A stretch of DNA of 64,000 nt, from the NCBI RefSeq assembly GCF_014596445.1, contig NZ_MECL01000083.1, forward strand, positions 1-64,000. Direction: 5' to 3'. This DNA is from Streptomyces sp. CBMA29 (GTDB lineage: Bacteria; Actinomycetota; Actinomycetes; Streptomycetales; Streptomycetaceae). Below the pieces are notes generated by a model that saw only the letters and a program-made list of their open reading frames with translations, did not search any database and was not told where the DNA came from. The first letter of the stretch is position 1, and the number at the start of each line of letters is the position of its first letter. This document shows positions 10,300-17,720 of the stretch, piece by piece. A program made the translations under genes and the position numbers.

Positions 10300-10734
10300 A
10301 TGAGAGACGCGAGTAACTCCACGCACCACCTGGAACTGGCCTGTGAACCGGCGGCCGTTCACTGGGCCCGCGCCCATGCGCAGGCCGTGTTCAAGCAGTG
10401 GGAGCTTCCGGCCGACACCGCCGAGGATGCCCTGCTGGTCATCTCCGAGCTGGTCACCAACTCCCTCCGCCACGCGGGCGAGCCGACCAAGGCCCGCACC
10501 TGTCTGCTGACGCTGCGCCGCTTACCGGACCACCTGCTCGTCTGTGTCTACGACGACGACCGTCGGCCCCCCGTCCTGCGGCAACCGGCCGACGACGAGA
10601 CGGGCGGGCGGGGGCTGCGGCTGGTGAGCGGCCTCAGCCGGCGATGGGGGTACGCCTATCCGGCCCCGACCTCGGGGAAGACGGTCTGGGCACAACTGCC
10701 CTTTCCGGCCGCCGCCCCCGCGAACGCCGCATGA
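10300..10734 (+). CDS. Anti-sigma-factor-like ATP-binding protein (HATPase_c_2)
   Basis: A 144-residue GHKL-fold ATPase without other domains. The N-box is ISELVTNSLRHAG (about residues 48-61), and the glycine box is GGRGLRLVSG with GKTVWAQL at the C-terminus. Such proteins act as anti-sigma or regulatory serine kinases in Streptomyces and are commonly linked to XRE/DUF397 pairs, as here. Leu75 is a TTA codon (10522-10524). The stop overlaps the next gene's ATG (ATGA). The partner is unknown. Confidence 0.88.
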   Translation: MRDASNSTHHLELACEPAAVHWARAHAQAVFKQWELPADTAEDALLVISELVTNSLRHAGEPTKARTCLLTLRRLPDHLLVCVYDDDRRPPVLRQPADDETGGRGLRLVSGLSRRWGYAYPAPTSGKTVWAQLPFPAAAPANAA

Positions 10735-11126
10735 GCCGAACCGGCCGCCCCGTATGCGGCGAACGCACCTACCTCAGCGCCGAACTAGCCGACCGGGCAA
10801 GGGACTTCCCGTCCAGGCGCGGAGCCGCCGAGCCCGAGGACGTCCAGCGGCAACTGCGCTGCACCCTCGAAAGCCACGACTCCGGGGACCACCACGCCTT
10901 CGTCATGGAGCTGGACGGCCCCGAGTCCGGCTCGCTGTGGACCCGTTGGATCCGTGGCCACCACCCCACCGCCGTCTTCGCCCTCCCCGACTGCCAAGCG
11001 GTTGGCCCCGCCCCCGACTCCGTGCCCTGCTGCGAATACGCCGACCACCCAGGCGCCCACACCTGGCAGGTGACCGACCCGTGGCGCGTCCCGATCGACA
11101 CCTGCCGGGATAGCGTCGAGCCATGA
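10731..11126 (+). CDS. Small protein with two C-H-G-H motifs, function unknown
   Basis: A 131-residue protein of unknown function, translationally coupled to the ATPase before it (ATGA). It shows two similar motifs of the form C-x3-4-H-x2-3-G-x-H: CTLESHDSGDH near residue 44 and CCEYADHPGAH near residue 103. Such Cys/His patterns suggest metal binding and recur in streptomycete proteins of this kind. There is no signal peptide or membrane segment. The start is fixed by the overlap. Confidence 0.75.
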   Translation: MSRTGRPVCGERTYLSAELADRARDFPSRRGAAEPEDVQRQLRCTLESHDSGDHHAFVMELDGPESGSLWTRWIRGHHPTAVFALPDCQAVGPAPDSVPCCEYADHPGAHTWQVTDPWRVPIDTCRDSVEP

Positions 11127-11195
11127 AGCTGCCCCCGTAGCAGAGAGGTTCCGCGCATGGGTGGGCAGCCCACGTTCGACGCCGACCAAAAGCTC

Positions 11196-11226
11196 CTCGC
11201 CGGGCCAGGGGCCCTTGCCCGGCGAG
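11196..11226 (+). terminator. Hairpin downstream of the ATPase/Cys-His gene pair
   Basis: A 10-bp stem pairs 11196-11205 with 11217-11226 around an 11-nt loop, about 70 bp after the stop codon at 11126. This fits a termination signal closing the upstream pair. Confidence 0.5.
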
Positions 11227-11265
11227 GCTCGCGAGCGCAGGACCCTCGGGGGAGCGTTCGCGACA

Positions 11266-11316
11266 GGAGGCACGGCCCGGATCAGTCCGAGAACTCCCCG
11301 GGCCGGCCGTGCCTCC
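11266..11316. terminator. Second long hairpin
   Basis: GGAGGCACGGCC (from 11266) pairs with GGCCGTGCCTCC (to 11316), a 12-bp perfect stem with a GC-rich loop. It would insulate the lanthipeptide genes from upstream transcription. Confidence 0.55.
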
Positions 11317-11545
11317 CGACACTCTCCCGACCAGCTGAGCAGCGGCGGGAAGGTTGAGGCGCAAACAGGAGTGTCCTCATGCGACTCCCTTGGAAGTGCG
11401 GGCCGGAAGTACCTTCCCGCCGCCTGACGTGCCCGTCCAGCGAGTTGCTCCTCGCCGGCCGGACCCTTCTAATTCACCACGCCGATTCAGAAAGGGGGCG
11501 GTTCAGGAATCGGGAAGTGGCGAAATTGCGACCACATTGTCTGGG

Positions 11546-11575
11546 TTGACCTCACGCACGCGACTAACTAAGTCG
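11546..11575 (+). promoter_or_regulatory. Possible promoter/operator of the lanthipeptide operon
   Basis: The gap 11127-11753 has no gene. Its right half is clearly less GC-rich than the surroundings. TTGACC at 11546-11551 could be a -35 box. About 10 bp on lies the dyad CGACT-N5-AGTCG (11561-11575), in the expected -10 zone, which could be a regulator site. The -10 match is poor, so this is tentative. Confidence 0.3.
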
Positions 11576-11753
11576 TAGGCCAATCCGGAAACTCCGCATG
11601 CCTGAATTAATTTCAACGTCATTCACATATGCCAGTTGCGACACAGGCTCAATTCCCTCTTCCCTTGGCCGAGTCGACGGGCTAGCTTTCCTGGGCGAGC
11701 AGGAATTCATTTCCGCTCGGTAAACAATCAGTCTCTACATCGGAGGTATTGCC

Positions 11754-11927
11754 TTGTCCACTGCGACCGAGATCAAGCCGGTCAACGCCACGGTCAACAC
11801 CACGACCACCACCCCGGACGAGTGGCAGCTCGACATCGCCATCACGGACTCGCCCACCGTCGTCCCCACCGACTGCGGCACCGGTGACGGGTGCGGCAGC
11901 ACGTGCGCCTCGGCGTGCGCGAGCTGA
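11754..11927 (+). CDS. lanA: FxLD-type class I lanthipeptide precursor
   Basis: A 57-residue RiPP precursor. The TTG at 11754 has GGAGG 7 nt upstream; no ATG or GTG fits better. The leader is Thr-rich and acidic/Lys-mixed, with W24-Q25-L26-D27, a Trp variant of the FxLD leader box that resembles the FNLD box recognised by class I dehydratases. The core half contains four Cys (41, 47, 51, 55) and Ser/Thr at 31, 33, 35, 39, 43, 49, 50, 53 and 57, enough for up to four thioether rings. Asp45-Gly46, inside the Cys41-Cys47 interval, is the likeliest methylation/isoaspartate site; Asp32 and Asp40 are alternatives. The dehydratase gene begins 79 bp downstream. Ring pattern and cleavage site are unknown. 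Confidence 0.88.
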   Translation: MSTATEIKPVNATVNTTTTTPDEWQLDIAITDSPTVVPTDCGTGDGCGSTCASACAS

Positions 11928-12005
11928 CACCTGATCCGAGCTGAAGTCCGAAGTCCGTGCGGGGCGGGGAACTGCCCCGCACGGGCAGGGCAGAAGGGAA
12001 CCTCG

Positions 12006-15000
12006 ATGTCTCGGGCCAGAATCCTCCGAAGGGGCGACGTGCTCCTCGTACGGGCCGCCGTACTGCCGCTGGACGCCCAGAGCATCCGCTGGCCAGCGGA
12101 GAACGACCCATCAGACTGTCGACGTTGGATAGAGGAGGTCTGGGCCGTTCCGCCCTTCTCGGAAGCCGTTCGGTCCGCCACCCCTCAGCTCGCCCAAGCG
12201 GTGGACGACGTGCTGCGGGGCCAAGAGGTCTCGTCCAAACAGCTCCGCAAGGTGGTGCACGCGACCGCCAGATATTTCCTGCGGGCAGCCGGACGACCCA
12301 CTCCGTTCGGGCTGTTCGCCGGTGTGGCCATAGCCGGCTGCGGACCGTGCGAGGGCATAATCAGCGCGGTGCACAAGCCCCTCGCCCGGCCGGACGCTCT
12401 GTGGCTGGACCATGTTCGCCGTGGGCTTGTGGCTCGGCCGGACGTGGTGCCTCATCTGCGTTTCTGCGTAAGCGACTTGGCCGTGCGGCGCGGCGATGTC
12501 CTCGACATGCCGTTGTCCGGCGGCCGGCTTGCAAGCACGCGAGTTCTCCGCCCCATGGCAATGCTCTTGGACCTCGCCGCAAGTCCGGTGATCGGGAGCG
12601 AAATCCTCGATCGGCTCTCGGGATTGGGTGGAACGCCCGCCCAAGCGACGCGGCTCCTCACCGACGCGCTGGAAGTTGGCGCGCTGACGAGCGACCTGTC
12701 CGCGCCCATGACCGATACCGATCCTCTCGGACACATGCTTCATGTGCTCATGCCGACGTCAGCGGACCTGAAACCGGACACGGTGGCTCTGCTCAACGAA
12801 CTGAGCCTCGTGCACCGCTTGTTCGTGCTCCACAACTCCGCCCAGTCCCCTGTGGCGGCGAGGAAGCTGCGGGAGACAGCAGCCGCCAAGATGACCGGTG
12901 TCTGCGACGAGGGCCGTACGCGGCTCAGCCTTGACTTACGGCTGGACGCCACGGTCCGCGTCCCCCCGCTCGTCCTGGAGGAGGCTGAGCGCGCCGGGGA
13001 GGCGCTTCTTCGCCTGACCAGGAATCTGCGGGAACAGCCGATGTGGTCCAGCTACCACGAGGTCTTCTGGGAGCGGTACGGCGCTGGCAGTCTCGTTCCG
13101 GTCCGCGATGCTGTCGACCTGGCCGCCGGAGCGGGTCTGCCGGCGGACTTCCCCATGTCGCCGCTGCCTGAACCCCCTGTACGAGCACTGCCGCGCGATG
13201 AACAGTTCCTGCGCAGGGCGTGGCAGGCCGTCATGCACGGGGCCGAGGAAGTCCTGCTCACAGACGCCGATATCGACGAACTGTGCACCGCAGACCTCGA
13301 CGCGCTGCCGATCGTGCCGCACATGGAACTGGGGATGCGCGTACTCGCGAAATCGCCAGCCGCAGTCGACCAGGGAGATTTCACCCTCGCAGTCCGCCCC
13401 GCGTGGAGCACCGGGACGCTCTCAGGCCGTTTCGCTGTCACGCTGGACGGCGACAGCATCGGGGCAGCCTACGGAAAGCTGCCGACACTGGTCGACGGCG
13501 CGCTCGCCGCCCAGCTCTCCTTCACCCCGCCGCATCCGCACGCCGAGAACATCGGGCGCATTCCCGCGTTCCTCCCCTACGTGATCCCCGTCGGCGAGCA
13601 CCGGGAGCCGGCTGACAACGTGATCCCGCTCGGGGATCTCGCTGTGATGTCCACAGGCACGCGGATGCTGCTGGTGAGCATGTCGCGCCGCCGTGTGGTT
13701 GAGCCCGTCGTACTTCACCCGCTGGCCCTGGAGAAGCAGGCCCCGCCCGTCGCCCGGTTCGTCGCCCTGGTCGCGCGCAGCTTCGCCGGTGCCTGGACGC
13801 GCTTCGACTGGGGACCGCTGACCGTCGGTATGCCGTATCTCCCCCGTGTCCGCTACGGCCGGTCCATCCTGTCGCCCGCCCGGTGGCACCTGACGGTCAA
13901 CGACTTTCCCTCCGCTGAATTCGGGCCCGCCTGGCACGAGGCCCTGTCCGAATGGGCCCGGACGTGGAAGTGCCCGTCCCGTGTGGAGTTGTATTCCGAC
14001 GACCGGTACCTGCGGCTTGATCTCACCGAACCGTTGCACGCCCATCTGCTGCACGCCCATCTCCGGCGCAAGGGGAGCGCTGAACTGGTGGAGACTCCAC
14101 CTGACCAGGAACTAGGTTGGATCGGGCATGCACACGAACTCACCTTGCCCATGACCTCTACGCGTTCGCCATTACCGCACCCCGACGTCGAGGTCGCCCC
14201 GATAGTCCGCAACCGCATGCTGCCACCACCGGCGGCTGCCAAGCAGCAGTGGGCTCAGGCCAAGATCTTCACGCACCCGAGCGTGATGGATCAGATCCTT
14301 ACCCGTCGGCTCCCGGAACTGCTCTCCTCGTTGGACAGGCCGGCAACGTGGTTCATCCGTTACCGCACATCGCAAGAGGACGACCATCTCCGGCTGCGGA
14401 TTGCCTTACCCGAAGCTGACGCCTACGCCACGGTCGCCGAGGCCTTGGCGACCTGGACCGGGCAGCTCCAGCGCAGCGCGCTCGCCTCCCGGCTCGTGCT
14501 CGACGGCTACCGCCCCGAGTTCGGCCGCTACGGCACCGGGGACGCGCTCAAAGCTGCCGAAGAAGTGTTCGTCGCGGACAGCGACGCCACCCGGTACCTG
14601 CTCGCTGATCTGCCCAAGGTCGACCGCCGCGTCCTGGTGGCGCTGGGCATGATCGATGTGGCGACCGGACTGTTGGGGTACAGGGAAGGCACGCGCTGGC
14701 TGGCCACCACTGCCGCCGATATGGTCGGCCGGCAGGAAGTCACGCGGACAGTACTGGACGAGGTCCGCGTTCATGGCCTTGGTCCACGGTTGGGATGGTC
14801 AGACCGCGTCAACGCCGCGTTGCAGCGACGTCGCGAAGCCCTCACCGCGTACCGCGCGCAGGTCCCGCACGGCCGACCCATCGGTCCGGTGTTGGAATCT
14901 CTCCTGCACATGCACCACAACCGGCTTATGGGTCCGGACCGGGAAGCGGAGGCAGCTTGCCGTCACGCGGCGCGGCAAGCGTGCCGGTCCCTCGTCGCGC

Positions 15001-15020
15001 GGTGGGCTGCCGATGAATGA
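12006..15020 (+). CDS. lanB: Class I lanthipeptide dehydratase, full length
   Basis: A 1004-residue LanB. The N-terminal glutamylation part (about 1-700) contains the typical RYFLRAAGRPTPFGLFAGV segment near residue 89. The C-terminal elimination (SpaB_C) part (about 745-1004) shows WFIRYRTSQEDDHLRLRIAL and LDGYRPEFGRYG. By family knowledge it uses glutamyl-tRNA to glutamylate Ser/Thr of the precursor, then eliminates glutamate to give Dha/Dhb. Three TTA codons occur in frame, at Leu311, Leu723 and Leu801, which is very unusual for a streptomycete gene and suggests bldA dependence. The ATG has an AAGGGA site upstream. The stop overlaps lanC by 8 nt. Confidence 0.95.
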   Translation: MSRARILRRGDVLLVRAAVLPLDAQSIRWPAENDPSDCRRWIEEVWAVPPFSEAVRSATPQLAQAVDDVLRGQEVSSKQLRKVVHATARYFLRAAGRPTPFGLFAGVAIAGCGPCEGIISAVHKPLARPDALWLDHVRRGLVARPDVVPHLRFCVSDLAVRRGDVLDMPLSGGRLASTRVLRPMAMLLDLAASPVIGSEILDRLSGLGGTPAQATRLLTDALEVGALTSDLSAPMTDTDPLGHMLHVLMPTSADLKPDTVALLNELSLVHRLFVLHNSAQSPVAARKLRETAAAKMTGVCDEGRTRLSLDLRLDATVRVPPLVLEEAERAGEALLRLTRNLREQPMWSSYHEVFWERYGAGSLVPVRDAVDLAAGAGLPADFPMSPLPEPPVRALPRDEQFLRRAWQAVMHGAEEVLLTDADIDELCTADLDALPIVPHMELGMRVLAKSPAAVDQGDFTLAVRPAWSTGTLSGRFAVTLDGDSIGAAYGKLPTLVDGALAAQLSFTPPHPHAENIGRIPAFLPYVIPVGEHREPADNVIPLGDLAVMSTGTRMLLVSMSRRRVVEPVVLHPLALEKQAPPVARFVALVARSFAGAWTRFDWGPLTVGMPYLPRVRYGRSILSPARWHLTVNDFPSAEFGPAWHEALSEWARTWKCPSRVELYSDDRYLRLDLTEPLHAHLLHAHLRRKGSAELVETPPDQELGWIGHAHELTLPMTSTRSPLPHPDVEVAPIVRNRMLPPPAAAKQQWAQAKIFTHPSVMDQILTRRLPELLSSLDRPATWFIRYRTSQEDDHLRLRIALPEADAYATVAEALATWTGQLQRSALASRLVLDGYRPEFGRYGTGDALKAAEEVFVADSDATRYLLADLPKVDRRVLVALGMIDVATGLLGYREGTRWLATTAADMVGRQEVTRTVLDEVRVHGLGPRLGWSDRVNAALQRRREALTAYRAQVPHGRPIGPVLESLLHMHHNRLMGPDREAEAACRHAARQACRSLVARWAADE

Positions 15021-16152
15021 CATCACGCATGACCTAGGGCGGGGCCTGGCCGGGACCGTCGTATATGAAGCTGCGCTCGCCCGGGTCAGCGGTCAGTGGG
15101 ACGCCGCGCACCGCGCGGCACGCGCGGTGGCTGCCGAGCCAGCCGCTGGTCGTCACGAGAGCGCCTCCCTGTTCTACGGAGCCCCGGCGGTGGCGTTCGC
15201 CCTGCATACCGCCGGGCATCCGGCGTACCAGTCCGCGCTCGGTCATCTGGACGGGGCGCTGACCGATTTGGTGGCCGTGCGGTTGTCGACCGCCAATCAG
15301 CGGCTGGAGACCGGTCGGCCCGCCCGCATGCGGGAATACGACTTGATCAGCGGCCTGACCGGGTTGGGGGCATATTTTCTGCACCGGGGGTCGAGCCCCG
15401 AGTCGCTTCACGGCGTGCTCCGGTACCTCGTACGCCTTCTTCAGCACCCACTCAATGTCGACGGCCATCTGCTACCAGGCTGGTGGACCTCGGACAGCCC
15501 CACCACCCTGCCCGAAGACGCCATGCCGGCCGGACATGGGAACTTCGGAATGGCTCATGGCGTCGCCGGACCGATTGCGCTGCTGGCTCTGGCCGGCCGA
15601 GCCGGGTATACCGTGCCCGGACAGTTCGAAGCCCTGGCGGCATCGTGCCGGCTCCTGGAGCGATGGGCTCAGCCCGAGCCGGGCGGCGGCGCGGCCTGGC
15701 CCGAAGTCGTCGACCGCGAGACGTGGTTGACCGGTCCGGAGCCCCGGTTCCGCGCGGGCAAGCCCTCATGGTGCTACGGCACACCGGGCATCGCCCGAGC
15801 GCTCCAACTGGCCTCGCTTGCCTGCGGTCTGGATGGCACACGGCGCCGAGCCGAGGCCCTGCTGAACGCGTGCCTGCGTGATTCCGACCAGCTCGCACGC
15901 GTTACCGACCCCACGGTCTGCCATGGCTGGGCGGGGCTCTGCCTCACAGCAGACCGGGCTGCCGCTGACGCAGATGCCAGCAGCCCGCTCCGTCATACGC
16001 TGCGCGGCCTCGCCGCCCGCCTGGAGCAGCATCCGATGCCCGAGAGCGCGGGGCTGCTCACCGGCTCTGACGGCGTACGCCTCACGATCCACACCCTCAC
16101 ACCTCCCCGCCCCGTTGCATCAGGGTGGGAGACCTGCCTTCTCCTCAATTGA
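15013..16152 (+). CDS. lanC: Lanthionine synthetase C (cyclase)
   Basis: A 379-residue zinc enzyme that adds Cys thiols to Dha/Dhb to form (methyl)lanthionine rings. The zinc ligands are present: Cys254 in WCYGTPG, and Cys303-His304 in CHGWAG. The helper His182 sits in MAHGVAGP. The ATG at 15013 overlaps lanB by 8 nt. The alpha-toroid repeats are recognisable by Gly-rich turns such as LISGLTGLGAYFL. With all ligands intact it should be active. The C-terminus ends 11 bp before the methyltransferase start, with a GAAAGGGA ribosome site in between. Confidence 0.94.
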   Translation: MNDITHDLGRGLAGTVVYEAALARVSGQWDAAHRAARAVAAEPAAGRHESASLFYGAPAVAFALHTAGHPAYQSALGHLDGALTDLVAVRLSTANQRLETGRPARMREYDLISGLTGLGAYFLHRGSSPESLHGVLRYLVRLLQHPLNVDGHLLPGWWTSDSPTTLPEDAMPAGHGNFGMAHGVAGPIALLALAGRAGYTVPGQFEALAASCRLLERWAQPEPGGGAAWPEVVDRETWLTGPEPRFRAGKPSWCYGTPGIARALQLASLACGLDGTRRRAEALLNACLRDSDQLARVTDPTVCHGWAGLCLTADRAAADADASSPLRHTLRGLAARLEQHPMPESAGLLTGSDGVRLTIHTLTPPRPVASGWETCLLLN

Positions 16153-16162
16153 AAGGGAACCT

Positions 16163-17359
16163 GTGAACAGCACGTCCGCAATCAACAGCCTCCGCAATCA
16201 ACTCGTTGACGAAATCGTGGCCGCCCGTCCCCTGCCGGCCGCCGTCGAATTGGCCCTGCGCACTGTCGCGCGTGACAAGCACCTCCCGGGCCTCGACCCC
16301 GAAAACGCGTACACCGACGAGGCCGTGAGCATCAAGGACAACCCCGGCGGTCCGCTGCCGCTGTCGCTGGCCTCGGTACCGTCCATCGTCGCGATGATGC
16401 TCAAGCAGCTCAACGCGCAACCCGGTGACCACGTCCTGGAGATCGGCGCGGGAACCGGCTACAACGCCGCGCTCCTGGCCGAGATCGTCGGCGAGGACGG
16501 TGAAGTCACCACCGTGGACATCGAACCCGACGTTGCCGTGCACGCCCGGAACGCGCTCAACGCGACCGGATACGAGCGTGTCACCGTGATCGAGCGCGAC
16601 GGCCTCAAGGGGGCCTCCGAGCATGCTCCGTACAACCGGATGATTGCCACCGTCGGCCTCTGGGACATCCCCTACGCCTGGCGGGAGCAGCTCGCCGACG
16701 GCGGTCGGGGCGTGGTGCCGTTCCGGTGGCGCGGCCAGACCCGATCCGTCGCCCTCACCCGCCACGGCGACACCCTCGTCTCCGACGGCATGGAGCTGTG
16801 TGGCTTCGTACCCATCATCGGCCAGGATGGCGAGCGCGTGGCCGAACTCGCCGACGGAACGATCCGCGTCCACTACGACCAGGATCAGGCTGTCGTCAGC
16901 GACCTTCTCGGTGCCACGTTCTCCGGGCCGCTCAAAGAAGTGTGGGCGGATGCCCGCGTTGGCGGCCAGGAGCCGTTCGACGGAATCTGGCTGCGCGCCA
17001 CCGTCTCCGACGACACCGTGTGCCGCCTGGAGGTCACCAAGGAGGCGCTCGACGCAGGAGTGCGGCGGCCGGCGATCCCCGTACGGAGCCCGGCCCTCGT
17101 GGTGGGTGACTCTCTCGCCTACCTGATCCTCCACCGGGAGGACGCGCACCCGGACAGGCCCTGGCGCCTCGGTGCCGCCGGCTACGGGCCGGACGGGGCC
17201 GACCTGGCGCGCAGGCTGGTGGCCTACGTGGACGCCTGGGGCGCCGAACGCGAGGCCGTGCCCACCATGACGATCTACCTCGGCGGCACTGCTCTCGACG
17301 GCCTCGCCGAAGGGCACGTCATCAGGAAGAACACCAGCGTTCTCGTGCTGGCCTACTAG
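16163..17359 (+). CDS. FxLD-system protein-isoaspartate-methyltransferase-like enzyme
   Basis: A 398-residue SAM enzyme of the PIMT family subgroup that accompanies FxLD lanthipeptides. The PIMT core has motif I VLEIGAGTGY at residues 91-100, VTTVDIEPDVAVHARNAL after it, and the typical loop PYNRMIATVGLWDIPYAW. The C-terminal 170 residues are the extra domain of the RiPP-type enzymes. Related lanthipeptide methyltransferases esterify an Asp side chain, which collapses through succinimide to isoaspartate; the same is inferred here, most likely at Asp45-Gly46 of the precursor. The GTG at 16163 is preceded by AAAGGGAAC. The gene sits directly after lanC in the operon. Confidence 0.9.
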   Translation: MNSTSAINSLRNQLVDEIVAARPLPAAVELALRTVARDKHLPGLDPENAYTDEAVSIKDNPGGPLPLSLASVPSIVAMMLKQLNAQPGDHVLEIGAGTGYNAALLAEIVGEDGEVTTVDIEPDVAVHARNALNATGYERVTVIERDGLKGASEHAPYNRMIATVGLWDIPYAWREQLADGGRGVVPFRWRGQTRSVALTRHGDTLVSDGMELCGFVPIIGQDGERVAELADGTIRVHYDQDQAVVSDLLGATFSGPLKEVWADARVGGQEPFDGIWLRATVSDDTVCRLEVTKEALDAGVRRPAIPVRSPALVVGDSLAYLILHREDAHPDRPWRLGAAGYGPDGADLARRLVAYVDAWGAEREAVPTMTIYLGGTALDGLAEGHVIRKNTSVLVLAY

Positions 17360-17549
17360 ACGCCGGTCATCCTCTCCCTGATGGCCTGGAGAGTGGCGAG
17401 AGCCATATCCCACTCCCCCAGGTCTGGACGCCCAAGGCCGTGAACTCCCGTCCTGGGACACGCACAAGAAGTCGGAGACCTCGCAGGAGACCTCGATCAG
17501 GACAAGTCTCGACGGACATCCGACGAGGGCAGCGACCAGAACGGCGACA

Positions 17550-17720
17550 GTGACTGACCGTGCCGGCCACGCTGGTTTCGACTTCGGCCTGGCGCACGAC
17601 GGGCGCTGGTGGTGGTACGAGTGCAACCCGAACGGCCAGTGGGCGTGGTTCCCGCCGGGAATCAACACGCCCATCGCGTCCGCCATCGCCGACCAGTTGC
17701 AGAAAGGCCCAGCCACGTGA
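17550..17720 (+). pseudogene. C-terminal remnant of an ATP-grasp peptide ligase (TgmB-like)
   Basis: About 57 codons remain, ending at TGA 17718-17720. The sequence from about 17574 reads GFDFGLAHDGRWWWYECNPN, then GQWAWFPPG and PIASAIADQL. This is the metal/ATP-binding end of the ATP-grasp enzymes that make omega-ester or amide crosslinks in grasp-type peptides; an intact enzyme has over 300 residues. The N-terminal and central domains are gone. The 190 bp between the FxLD enzyme and this fragment show no grasp-fold sequence in any frame I could recognise. The GTGA overlap with the next methyltransferase gene is retained, as in intact grasp operons. Confidence 0.75.
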
